A stretch of 64,000 nt of DNA, taken from assembly GCF_003412465.1 (NCBI RefSeq), contig NZ_QTJV01000002.1, forward strand, positions 496,001 through 560,000. The letters are read 5' to 3'. Of this stretch, positions 26,746 to 34,311 are shown piece by piece; the first letter of the stretch is position 1; each line of letters begins with the position of its first letter. The stretch is from Chitinophaga silvisoli. Its GTDB lineage: Bacteria; Bacteroidota; Bacteroidia; Chitinophagales; Chitinophagaceae. The notes below the pieces were generated by a model that was given only the letters and a program-made list of their open reading frames with translations, did not search any database and was not told where the DNA came from. Both the position numbers and the translations under genes were made by a program.

Positions 26746-27174
26746 ATGGACATCACGCACAAAACACATATCACGGAGCTGCTGAAAGCGAGCAAGCTTA
26801 GCATAACAGATACGCGGTTAAAGATTCTGGAGCTGTTCATGGAGAGTAACGGCGCACTGGAACATAGTAGTTTTGAAAAGCTGGCCGGCCAGTCTTTTGA
26901 CCGTGTCACCGTATATCGTACATTACAAACTTTTCTTGATAAGGGATTAATTCATACGATTCCTACTACCGATACCAGCATCAGGTATGCATTGTGCAAA
27001 TCTGATTGTTCTGAACATGATCATCATGATCACCATATTCACTTCAGGTGTGAGAATTGTGGTACTACCATTTGCCTGGATGATACGGAGATACCGGTGA
27101 TACAGCTACCGAAGGGCTATGCAGCGCATAATGTAGATGTGGTGGTGAGTGGGGTTTGTAAGGAATGTAAATAA
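26746..27174 (+). CDS. Fur family metalloregulator
   Basis: A 142-residue Fur-superfamily repressor. The winged-helix part has SFDRVTVYRTLQTFLDKGLI near residues 49-70. The dimerisation part has a histidine-rich sensor (CSEHDHHDHHIHF) and two cysteine pairs (CENCGTTIC; CKEC) that would hold a structural zinc. The residues do not settle whether it is a Fur, Zur or PerR type. The TonB receptor and the palindrome are 0.7 kb upstream. It ends at a strong bidirectional terminator. Confidence 0.93.
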   Translation: MDITHKTHITELLKASKLSITDTRLKILELFMESNGALEHSSFEKLAGQSFDRVTVYRTLQTFLDKGLIHTIPTTDTSIRYALCKSDCSEHDHHDHHIHFRCENCGTTICLDDTEIPVIQLPKGYAAHNVDVVVSGVCKECK

Positions 27175-27176
27175 TT

Positions 27177-27206
27177 AAAAAGGCTCGCCATTCAGCGAGC
27201 CTTTTT
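27177..27206. terminator. Bidirectional intrinsic terminator
   Basis: A perfect 12-bp stem (27177-27188 with 27195-27206), 6-base loop, A-run before and T-run after. It lies between the convergent stops at 27174 (+) and 27211 (-). Confidence 0.9.
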
Positions 27207-27210
27207 TTAT

Positions 27211-28932
27211 TTAGATCTTTTCTATTTCGGCCTGTACAAAGTCAGCCAGCTCTTTCACATAAGCAGGGGAGAAGTCGAACTTAATTCCCGCCGCCTTATA
27301 CAGTTCAGGCAATGTCCTGGTACTACCCAGGCTCAGGGCCTTCACATAATTATCCAGTGCCTGCTGCTTATTCTCTTTATACTGTTTCCACATCGCGATC
27401 GCACCCAGTTGTGCAATACCATACTCTATATAATAGAAAGGCACTTCGAACAGGTGTAACTGGCGTTGCCAGCTGGCTGCTCTGAATTCTTCCAGTCCTG
27501 TAAAGTCAACGGTGTGTGTTGAGAACTCTTCCAGGATATCTACCCAGGCAGCAGTACGTTCTTCCACGGTATGTTGCGGGTGTTCGTATACCCAGTGCTG
27601 GAATTTATCGATGGTAGCAATCCATGGGAAGATCACGATAGCTCTTTCCAGTTGCTGCAACTTAGCACGGCGCAGTTCGTCAGGATTACTGAAGAAGATA
27701 TTCCAGTGATCCATGGTGAAGAGTTCCATGCTCATGCTTGCCACTTCGGCGATTTCCATCGGGTATTCCTTGAAGAAGCTCAGTTTGAGGTTATGGCTCA
27801 GGAAGGAGTGAACGGCGTGGCCACCTTCGTGTACCATGGTGGTCAGGTCCTTCATTTGGCCGGCAGCGTTCATGAAGATGAAAGGCACGCCGGTTTCAGC
27901 CAGTGGGCAATTGTAACCTCCCGGTGCTTTTCCTTTACGGCTTTCCAGGTCCAGGCGGCCCATTTTCTGCATGACGCGGAGACAGTTGCCAAAGAAAGGT
28001 CCCAGTTCGTCGAAAGTTTCAATCGCTTTATTGATCAGTTCTTCGCCGGTATGGAAGGGTTCCAGCGGTTTTACGCCTGCTGGTTCTGCTTCGCCATCCC
28101 ATGGTCTCAGTACATCCAGTCCCAGTTTCTGGCGTTGTTTTTCCTGGAAGTTCTTCACCAGTGGCAGGATATGTTCTTTTACGGCTGCGTGGAACTGGAA
28201 ACAATCTTCCTTGGTATAATCGAAGCGACCCAGGTCTTCGAATTTGTAATCGCGGTAGTTGGCGAAACCTGCATTTTTTGCTACCTGGTCACGCTTTTGC
28301 ACCAGGGCGGTGTACAGCTGGTCCAGCTGATCCTTGTCCTGGAGGCGGCGTTCGCTGGTTTTGCGGTATACTTCTTCCCTGAGGGCTCGGTCGCTGCTTT
28401 CGAGGAAGCGGGCAGCCTGCTGCAGGGTATATTCCTGGCCATTTACATTGATGGTCATTTTACCAACGATGGGGCCGTATTGCTGGGACTGTACGCTTAG
28501 TTCGGCCAGGAGGGGTACGTTTTCTTCACGGAACAGTTTTACCTGTTTCTTTACGCTACGGAGGTAGGTAGCATACAGGTCCTGGTCCAGCTGGCTCAGG
28601 TATTCGCTGGCCAGCAGTTTCTTGTTCAGCGCATCAGTATAAGGTTGCAGCTGAGGTTGTATTTCCATGCAGAAGTAGGCGAAAGCCTCTTCCAGAGACT
28701 TGTCGGTGGTATCGCAGGTCATGCGGATCTGCCGCCAGGCGGCATCTTCACTGATGACTGCGTCGAGTTCGCTGATGTCTTTCAGCCATTTTTCCAAAGC
28801 AGCCACACTATCTACCGGTCTTGCCAGCAACTCGTCAAAATATGGCTTCAATGCTTCCCAGGTCGTTACCTTAAAATCTTCGGGTAAGAGTGTACGGGGC
28901 TGTTTATCAATGTTTGCGTCTAAAGTCTTCAT
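27211..28932 (-). CDS. M3 family oligoendopeptidase (PepF-like)
   Basis: A 573-residue zinc metallopeptidase of the M3B (oligoendopeptidase F) type. The zinc motif HEGGH is at residues 368-372, with the third ligand glutamate in PMEIAEVASMSMELF about 20 residues later. FMNAAGQMKDLTTM upstream is characteristic. It cleaves short peptides in the cytoplasm; there is no signal peptide. The length is near the family norm (about 560-600). It faces the fur-family gene across a shared terminator, and a long spacer with 11-bp repeats lies upstream. Confidence 0.95.
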   Translation of the reverse strand: MKTLDANIDKQPRTLLPEDFKVTTWEALKPYFDELLARPVDSVAALEKWLKDISELDAVISEDAAWRQIRMTCDTTDKSLEEAFAYFCMEIQPQLQPYTDALNKKLLASEYLSQLDQDLYATYLRSVKKQVKLFREENVPLLAELSVQSQQYGPIVGKMTINVNGQEYTLQQAARFLESSDRALREEVYRKTSERRLQDKDQLDQLYTALVQKRDQVAKNAGFANYRDYKFEDLGRFDYTKEDCFQFHAAVKEHILPLVKNFQEKQRQKLGLDVLRPWDGEAEPAGVKPLEPFHTGEELINKAIETFDELGPFFGNCLRVMQKMGRLDLESRKGKAPGGYNCPLAETGVPFIFMNAAGQMKDLTTMVHEGGHAVHSFLSHNLKLSFFKEYPMEIAEVASMSMELFTMDHWNIFFSNPDELRRAKLQQLERAIVIFPWIATIDKFQHWVYEHPQHTVEERTAAWVDILEEFSTHTVDFTGLEEFRAASWQRQLHLFEVPFYYIEYGIAQLGAIAMWKQYKENKQQALDNYVKALSLGSTRTLPELYKAAGIKFDFSPAYVKELADFVQAEIEKI

Positions 28933-28992
28933 TTTACTAAAATAAGAAATTAATGTCAGAGGAATATGCTGGCTATAGCCGGAATCTTATGC

Positions 28993-29036
28993 TAACGGGT
29001 CACTAACAGGTCACTAACAGGGCACTTTAAGGGCAC
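28993..29036. repeat. Four degenerate 11-bp tandem repeats
   Basis: Units TAACGGGTCAC, TAACAGGTCAC, TAACAGGGCAC and TTTAAGGGCAC follow one another without gaps at 28993, 29004, 29015 and 29026. Drift from unit to unit is gradual. They are noncoding. Confidence 0.85.
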
Positions 29037-29038
29037 TT

Positions 29039-29057
29039 CATTATCCAGGGGATAATG
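29039..29057. repeat. Short inverted repeat
   Basis: CATTATCC (29039-29046) and GGATAATG (29050-29057) pair perfectly around a 3-base AGG loop, right after the 11-bp repeats. Confidence 0.6.
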
Positions 29058-29127
29058 AGGTGACCTTATGGTGATATATTGGTGACGAATTAGTGTGCTA
29101 ATCATTTTGGATTTCGAATATAGCTGA

Positions 29128-29183
29128 GTCGAACAAGCGTCGAAGAAGCATCGAACAAAAGGTGGACTATAGGTGGACTTATA
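29128..29183. repeat. Second and third clusters of 11-bp repeats
   Basis: Units GTCGAACAAGC, GTCGAAGAAGC and ATCGAACAAAA run at 29128, 29139 and 29150. Then GGTGGACTATA (29161) and GGTGGACTTATA (29172) repeat with one extra base. Period 11 again. Confidence 0.8.
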
Positions 29184-29194
29184 GCAATAAAAAT

Positions 29195-29231
29195 GCCTGA
29201 CGGAAAACGCGATTTGCGCTTTCCGCCAGGC
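29195..29231 (-). terminator. Terminator of the DUF5606 gene
   Basis: A 16-bp stem with two mismatches (29195-29210 with 29216-29231) and a 5-base loop, followed on the minus strand by an ATTTTT run. It lies 27 bases past the DUF5606 stop. Confidence 0.8.
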
Positions 29232-29257
29232 AATATTTTATCCTGAAAGGAATTAAA

Positions 29258-29908
29258 TTATTCCTCTGTCTTCTTTTTCTTAGGAGCGGCCTTCTTTTTA
29301 GGTGCTTCTTCGCCTTCAGCAGCAGGAGTTTCTTCTTTCTTTGCCTTAGTTGCTTTTTTAGGTTTAGCAGCTGGTGCTTCTTCACTTTCATCAGCAGGAG
29401 TTTCTTCCTTAGCTGCAGCTTTCTTTGGCTTAGCTGCCTTTTTAGCAGGTTTTGCTGCTTCTTCTTCAACTACTGCAGTTTCGGCAGCTACTTCTTCAGC
29501 AGGTGCTTCTTCTGCCTGCTCGTCGAATTTCAGCAGGTCATTATTCTTGAGGATGGTATACCATTTTACCATCTTCTTCATATCGCTCACATACACCCTT
29601 TCTTCATCGAATTCAGGGAATACGCTTTTGAAGTAAGCTTTGATCGCATTATTGTCAGCCTTAGCATCCACCAGGGCAGTTTTACCATCTTGCTCCTGCA
29701 TAGCTTTGAATACTTCTGCCAGGTTTACGTTTTCACCTGTAGTAAATACTTCAATGCTTTCCAGGGGGGTAAAATTATGGATGCGCGAACTCACAAAACG
29801 CGTACTCTTGTCTTCCAGAGATCTTACAATGGCACCATCCTGTTTGCTGGCGATCAACTGAAATAAACCGCCCAAACCGGTTACTGCAACTATTTCTCTA
29901 TACTGCAT
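29258..29908 (-). CDS. DUF5606 protein with a histone H1-like tail
   Basis: A 216-residue protein. The frame starts with a TTG at 29914, but the ATG at 29908 (MQYREIVAVTGLGGLF) is the better start. The first 130 residues form the Bacteroidota-specific DUF5606 domain (IASKQDGAIVRSLEDKS; VFPEFDEERVYVSDMKKMVKW), of unknown function. Residues 135-216 are a low-complexity Ala/Lys/Glu/Pro tail (KPAKKAAKPKKAAAKEE), resembling bacterial histone H1-like proteins. A role with nucleic acid is inference. Confidence 0.85.
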   Translation of the reverse strand: MQYREIVAVTGLGGLFQLIASKQDGAIVRSLEDKSTRFVSSRIHNFTPLESIEVFTTGENVNLAEVFKAMQEQDGKTALVDAKADNNAIKAYFKSVFPEFDEERVYVSDMKKMVKWYTILKNNDLLKFDEQAEEAPAEEVAAETAVVEEEAAKPAKKAAKPKKAAAKEETPADESEEAPAAKPKKATKAKKEETPAAEGEEAPKKKAAPKKKKTEE

Positions 29909-29928
29909 GTTCAAATTTTTAAGAAGCG

Positions 29929-29936
29929 CAAATATA
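29929..29936 (-). promoter_or_regulatory. -7 element for DUF5606
   Basis: TATATTTG on the minus strand matches TANNTTTG, 20 bases upstream of the ATG at 29908, giving a leader of about 14 bases. Confidence 0.55.
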
Positions 29937-30062
29937 AAAAATCGTTTCTATCCGACAAATTGATCCTTCCTATACTTTAATTTTCTTCTAACTGATCAAC
30001 TTCCCTGACTAATTATATATTAAAAAATTATTTGCTTTTAGCAACTAAAAAAGTTGACAAAA

Positions 30063-31517
30063 TCAGGTATTTTTTGGTTTTGCCACTACCAGCGGGAGCT
30101 TCCAGCGCTGCACATCTCCTTCAGAATGAATTAGTGACGCGAACACCACATATATACCAGTAGGGGCTATATTGTGTGCATCATCTGTACCATCCCAGGT
30201 AAAAAAACCTTTTGCAGGCAATAAAAAATGATTGCAAATGGTTTTGACTAACCTGCCTGCAGCATTATATATAGATATATCAGCTACAAATCCGGGGGCA
30301 GGCAGTGCATAATTGATCACGGCTACATCATCCCTTCCATCATTATCAGGAGAAAACACTTCGGGAGTCAGGGTCAACTTACCGGGCAAATCTACTGCAC
30401 CTAACTGCTGGGAATTTGCAATACCTGGTGTCGCAAACCCCACCGTTGAGGAGGCAGAATGCCAGTTAGAAATTTGTTGAGTGGGTGCATTTACGTTCAG
30501 TCTTTCCAGCGATACACCTTTTGTATTTTTCGCCATAGGAAAATGCATCGCATCAGAATAATGTAAGGCATCGAGAGTGTCACCACTTTTATCTGTTATT
30601 AATACATTGCCACTATCATTTGTCAATGCAGGTAATGACATCTTATATACATGCATACAATTATATTGTAGTTGCAGGGCATCGGGATCAGTGGTGAATG
30701 CAGCATATGCACCGGTTTCCAGGGTACCGGACGGAAATGCGACAGGATCTGTGAGACCACCGTTTGGCTTACTTCTCCTAAAAGATAATTGTGACAGTGA
30801 AACGGGTGATATACCATTATTATATAGCTCTATAAATTCGACATCACCATCGTATAATATTTCATTGATCAGTACATTCATTTTTTGAGGGGTACCGACT
30901 ATTACATCATCGAAAAGATGTTTGTTCACAAATGAAACCGTGGATTGCCTGACTGCAAATCCCATGATGGTTCCATTGGTATACATACTATCTATAGCTG
31001 TACCTTCGGTGACATCATTCACTGTGAGAGTCCATTCATAGTCTTCATTTCGTGTCACTTTTACATTTAATATATTAGTTGTATGGTCAGTGGTGCCATC
31101 TCTGCCATCTATGAGTAGAAGGGGAGTTGCATGTGGATCTTTCCTGTAAAAGCACACTTCATCTTTCGTGTTACCTACTCTTACAAAATACCCGCTGAGC
31201 AAGGAATCCAGGAGATTGCGTTTATCGGCACCGAGATATACATCTACATAGTTTAAAGATGAAGTATTGAAGTTGAGTTGCATCCACCATTGCCATTCGT
31301 TTGCTGTGGGTGGGGATGTAATTGCGGATATATAGAAATTACTATTAATCTGTCCGAAGTTGCTTTTCAATTGTCCATTTTGAATTATCCATGCGGAATC
31401 GGTGCCACGCCATCGCGTAGCGTCTTTCATATCCTGGTAATTAAAATATTCTTCGAACTGGGCGTGAGCAGAAAGGGCATGCAAAAGCATGCAAACACAA
31501 ACAATGGGATACCTCAT
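30063..31517 (-). CDS. Secreted protein with lamin-tail domain and T9SS-type C-terminal domain
   Basis: A 484-residue secreted protein with signal peptide MRYPIVCVCMLLHALSAHAQ. Residues 20-200 look like a carbohydrate-binding or beta-sandwich region. About 212-330 is a lamin-tail domain (LINEILYDGDVEFIELYNNG). From about 380 there is a FlgD-like region (TPEVFSPDNDGRDDVAVINY; YNAAGRLVKTI; GFFTWDGTDD; APTGIYVVFA), which is the pattern of gliding-motility/type IX secretion C-terminal signals. It is probably exported by T9SS to the cell surface. Function beyond that is unknown. Confidence 0.8.
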   Translation of the reverse strand: MRYPIVCVCMLLHALSAHAQFEEYFNYQDMKDATRWRGTDSAWIIQNGQLKSNFGQINSNFYISAITSPPTANEWQWWMQLNFNTSSLNYVDVYLGADKRNLLDSLLSGYFVRVGNTKDEVCFYRKDPHATPLLLIDGRDGTTDHTTNILNVKVTRNEDYEWTLTVNDVTEGTAIDSMYTNGTIMGFAVRQSTVSFVNKHLFDDVIVGTPQKMNVLINEILYDGDVEFIELYNNGISPVSLSQLSFRRSKPNGGLTDPVAFPSGTLETGAYAAFTTDPDALQLQYNCMHVYKMSLPALTNDSGNVLITDKSGDTLDALHYSDAMHFPMAKNTKGVSLERLNVNAPTQQISNWHSASSTVGFATPGIANSQQLGAVDLPGKLTLTPEVFSPDNDGRDDVAVINYALPAPGFVADISIYNAAGRLVKTICNHFLLPAKGFFTWDGTDDAHNIAPTGIYVVFASLIHSEGDVQRWKLPLVVAKPKNT

Positions 31518-31604
31518 TTATTAACAATTTACTAATGACAAGTGTCTAAATTTAGTGATTTTCTATGATTCATAGACCTACATTGAAAACCGATAAGGTT
31601 GTAG

Positions 31605-31612
31605 TAAATTTG
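31605..31612 (+). promoter_or_regulatory. Promoter of asd
   Basis: TAAATTTG matches TANNTTTG, with a TTG 22 bases upstream (31583). The start codon is 30 bases downstream. Confidence 0.6.
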
Positions 31613-31641
31613 CATCTCCAAAAAATTAAAATGTAAATACA

Positions 31642-32631
31642 ATGAAAGTTGCCGTAGTAGGAGCTACCGGACTGGTAGGCTCAAAAATGTTACAGGTGTT
31701 AACGGAAAGGAATTTTCCGGTTACAGAACTCATTCCAGTTGCATCTGAGAAGTCAGTAGGTAAGGAAGTAACATTTAAGGGCAAGCAGTATAAGGTAGTC
31801 AGTGCAGATACGGCAATTGCCATGAAGCCTGCAGTTGCACTGTTTTCCGCAGGTGGCAGTACTTCACTGGAGTGGGCACCAAAATTTGCTGAAGCAGGTA
31901 TTACTGTTATTGACAACTCTTCTGCATGGAGAATGGATCCTACCAAGAAACTGGTGGTACCAGAGATCAATGGTAAGACACTGACTCCTGAAGATAAGAT
32001 CATTGCTAACCCAAACTGTTCTACTATTCAGATGGTGCTGGCATTGAACCCGCTGCATGAGAAGTATAAAATCAATCGTGTAGTGGTATCTACCTATCAG
32101 TCAGTGACAGGTACTGGTGTAAAAGCAGTAGAGCAGCTGATGAATGAGCGTAAAGGTGTAGAAGGTCCTAAGGCTTATGCTCACCAGATTGACTTGAATG
32201 TGATACCACAGATCGATGTGTTCCTCGATAACGGATACACGAAAGAGGAGATGAAGATGGTGAAAGAGACTGTAAAGATCATGGGCGATAGTAACATTCG
32301 TGTCACTGCTACAACTGTACGTATCCCTGTAATGGGTGGTCATAGTGAATCTGTGAACGTTGCATTCGATAATGAGTATGAATTGAGTGATGTACGCAGC
32401 ATTTTGGAGAAAACACCGGGAATAATAGTAGTAGATGATCCTGCTAATGCTAAGTATCCGATGCCAAAAGACGCACATGAGAGAGATGAGGTGTTTGTAG
32501 GTCGCCTGCGTCGTGATGAGACCCAGGAGAAGACTTTAAACATGTGGATTGTCGCAGACAATTTGCGTAAAGGCGCAGCAACCAACGCAGTGCAAATAGC
32601 AGAATTTTTACATGCACAGAAATGGATCTAG
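31642..32631 (+). CDS. asd: Aspartate-semialdehyde dehydrogenase
   Basis: A 329-residue enzyme reducing aspartyl-phosphate to aspartate semialdehyde with NADPH, in the lysine/threonine/methionine/diaminopimelate pathway. The nucleotide-binding GATGLVGSKM is at residues 8-17, the active-site cysteine is C126 in NPNCSTIQM, and the histidine is in MGGHSESVNV. Length matches the family. It stands alone with its own promoter and a rho-independent terminator. Confidence 0.97.
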   Translation: MKVAVVGATGLVGSKMLQVLTERNFPVTELIPVASEKSVGKEVTFKGKQYKVVSADTAIAMKPAVALFSAGGSTSLEWAPKFAEAGITVIDNSSAWRMDPTKKLVVPEINGKTLTPEDKIIANPNCSTIQMVLALNPLHEKYKINRVVVSTYQSVTGTGVKAVEQLMNERKGVEGPKAYAHQIDLNVIPQIDVFLDNGYTKEEMKMVKETVKIMGDSNIRVTATTVRIPVMGGHSESVNVAFDNEYELSDVRSILEKTPGIIVVDDPANAKYPMPKDAHERDEVFVGRLRRDETQEKTLNMWIVADNLRKGAATNAVQIAEFLHAQKWI

Positions 32632-32684
32632 TCCATACGTCCATGATATTCGTAAACGTATATACGTTATAACATAAACAATTG

Positions 32685-32715
32685 AGAGCAAGTGACCTAT
32701 CACTTGCTCTTTTTG
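32685..32715 (+). terminator. Terminator of asd
   Basis: An 11-bp perfect stem (32685-32695 with 32700-32710) around CCTA, followed by TTTTT. It lies 54 bases past the asd stop. Confidence 0.85.
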
Positions 32716-32919
32716 TATCAATTAGTATTATTCTGATGAGAAATTTGTATCACCGAAACAAAAATTACACAGAAGTAGTATTGATTAATGGAGGATAAAA
32801 TTCAATTTTGGTATTAATAATCCTATGCCAACTTACTTCTCCGAAAAAAGTTCAAACTTAAAGAAAGTAAGGTGCTGACAGAACTAAAATTCACAAATCC
32901 GTAAACACCCTTAAGTCCT

Positions 32920-33171
32920 ATGAAAACCAACGCCAATCGTGAGCTTTTATTGATGCACAAATTTACTGAGGAGTGGAGCAACAACTTTTCTTCACAGGTA
33001 TCACGCATCATGAACATTGTGGATCAACATGATACACTGGATGGCATTATCCCAATCATTGAGGTAGCCAACGTGTATAACCAGCGTTTTGCACACACTA
33101 AAACAGACAAAGAAAACCTGTTGAAGAACCGTAAGGCAAGACCGTTTGAGTTCCTGATCCACAAAAACTAG
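32920..33171 (+). CDS. Hypothetical small protein (83 residues)
   Basis: A small cytosolic protein, MKTNANRELLLMHKFTEEWS onward, with a predicted helical N-terminal half and a basic C-terminus (KNRKARPFEFLIHKN). I recognise no domain and no signal peptide. Evidence for coding is a plain ATG, 83 codons without unusual composition, and a location with no longer overlapping frame. It is followed by a structured 315-base spacer. Confidence 0.6.
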   Translation: MKTNANRELLLMHKFTEEWSNNFSSQVSRIMNIVDQHDTLDGIIPIIEVANVYNQRFAHTKTDKENLLKNRKARPFEFLIHKN

Positions 33172-33324
33172 CCAGCAAGGAGCTTGTCCCGTATTTATCT
33201 GTTGGTCTTTTTAACATGTGTAAGCCCCGGGTTTACATATCCGGCAGATAGGACTACAGACAAGTTATTTTGTGATGGAGATTGTCTGAGAAATCGAAGA
33301 GTGTATTGTAGAGTTAGTTGATTG

Positions 33325-33361
33325 CCTGTGCCCCGAGTCTTGCACAGGGTAAGTATTTTTT
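33325..33361 (+). terminator. Possible terminator of the hypothetical gene
   Basis: CCTGTGC (33325-33331) and GCACAGG (33342-33348) form a 7-bp stem with a 10-base loop; a six-T run begins 7 bases later. Weaker than the others in the window. Confidence 0.4.
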
Positions 33362-33393
33362 GTCCTACTGAAGTTGGTGATGCGTACGGAAAA

Positions 33394-33461
33394 GGGCTGA
33401 CTAAAAAGCAACAGAGAGTCATTGCACAGGAGTGCATCAAACATAGCTTTTTAGTCAGCCC
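33394..33461. repeat. Perfect 16-bp inverted repeat with nested hairpin
   Basis: GGGCTGACTAAAAAGC (33394-33409) pairs with 33446-33461. The 36-base loop contains TGCAC/GTGCA. On the minus strand it lies just after the DUF2461 stop, so it may end that transcript, although no T-run follows. Confidence 0.75.
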
Positions 33462-33486
33462 GGAGATTGGGTTGTAGTTGGCACCA

Positions 33487-34152
33487 TTATTCCAGGTCCA
33501 GCGCCCGATCCATGAATTTCACAAAAGGCTGCATGACAGCAAAGATTTTCAGAATTTCTCTAACAAGAGCAGGCTGTAAGGCTGCATCGTCTGTGATGTG
33601 GTGCCATACGGTGAAGCTTTTTAGTTTCAGGTAAGCTATAGCTGGATTATCCGGCTGGTATCCCTGCGGCACGGTTTTGAGTGCTTCCCCCTCTATTTTA
33701 CCAAAATAGCGGATGAAATCCTTATTGGATATAATCTGCTGGAACTCCTCAAAATTGTAGTCTATTTCCTGTCTTACTTTCTTTAATACCGGCGCTTCGG
33801 GCATCCAGAGGCCGCCGCCGGCGAAGCTGTTTCCGCCTGGTTCCAGATGGAAATAATAGCCCGGACGGGGTGTTTTGCGACCACCTGGTGCAAATGCTGC
33901 CCCCATATTGGTCTTATAAGGTGTCTTATCTTTTGAGAACCTTACATCTTTGTATATACGGAATGTACAGTCCTTCACCTGTAGTCCGATCAATACCGGA
34001 TCCTGTTTACACAGGCCATCCAGGATCTGCTGGACCACACTTTCAAAGTCAGATTTCGCCTGCTGATAGTCCCCTTTATGGTCGTCGAACCATGGCTTAT
34101 TGTTATTCTTGCTGAGTGATTTCAAAAATTTCAACGTGGTGGGCTGTAACAT
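33487..34152 (-). CDS. DUF2461 (TIGR02453) family protein
   Basis: A 221-residue cytosolic protein with the DUF2461 landmarks FLKSLSKNNNKPWFDDHK at the N-terminus, FRIYKDVRFSKDKTPYKTNM and GYYFHLEPGGNSFAGGGLWMPE. The family is common in bacteria and fungi and its biochemical role is not established. Length matches. It is separated from the porin/ammonium transporter genes by a hairpin at 34237-34279. Confidence 0.88.
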   Translation of the reverse strand: MLQPTTLKFLKSLSKNNNKPWFDDHKGDYQQAKSDFESVVQQILDGLCKQDPVLIGLQVKDCTFRIYKDVRFSKDKTPYKTNMGAAFAPGGRKTPRPGYYFHLEPGGNSFAGGGLWMPEAPVLKKVRQEIDYNFEEFQQIISNKDFIRYFGKIEGEALKTVPQGYQPDNPAIAYLKLKSFTVWHHITDDAALQPALVREILKIFAVMQPFVKFMDRALDLE

Positions 34153-34236
34153 GCATCAGATTTTGTACACAAAATATAAAATAGCTTTTAGAGGTAGTAT
34201 ATCATTTTGAATTTATTTAGGCGGGTCACAAGCACT

Positions 34237-34279
34237 CACCCGAATCAACCACATAATGATTGATTCGGGTGTTTTTTTT
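34237..34279 (+). terminator. Plus-strand terminator with no plus-strand gene
   Basis: A 12-bp stem (34237-34248 with 34260-34271) followed by eight T on the plus strand (34272-34279). Both flanking genes are on the minus strand, where the stem has A before it and no T after it. Confidence 0.65.
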
Positions 34280-34311
34280 GGAACAGCTATTTAAATGGAC
34301 AAAATCTCCTT

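Larger units (their letters stand above)
28933..29257. other. 325-base spacer with periodic repeats and a terminator
   Basis: Between the peptidase start and the DUF5606 stop there is no gene. The region holds four 11-mers at 28993-29036, a short hairpin at 29039-29057, three 11-mers at 29128-29160, a repeated GTGGACT at 29161-29183, and the DUF5606 terminator at 29195-29231. The rest is G/A-rich. Confidence 0.7.
33172..33486. other. Structured 315-base intergenic region
   Basis: No gene. It holds three inverted repeats in a row: one of 7 bp near 33220 with a GU pair, one of 7 bp at 33325-33348 followed by a T-run, and a perfect 16-bp stem at 33394-33409 with 33446-33461 that encloses a small 5-bp hairpin. 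Candidate RNA structure or terminators for two convergent genes. Confidence 0.55.

Noticed and set aside
27571..28500. Open frame of 309 codons opposite the M3 peptidase
   Set aside because: Antisense to a conserved metallopeptidase with HEGGH; composition is Phe/Gln/Val-rich without domain signatures.
29179..29469. Lys/Leu/Gln-rich 96-codon frame overlapping the DUF5606 tail
   Set aside because: It is the Ala/Lys/Glu tail read out of frame; the real protein uses the other frame and has a conserved domain.
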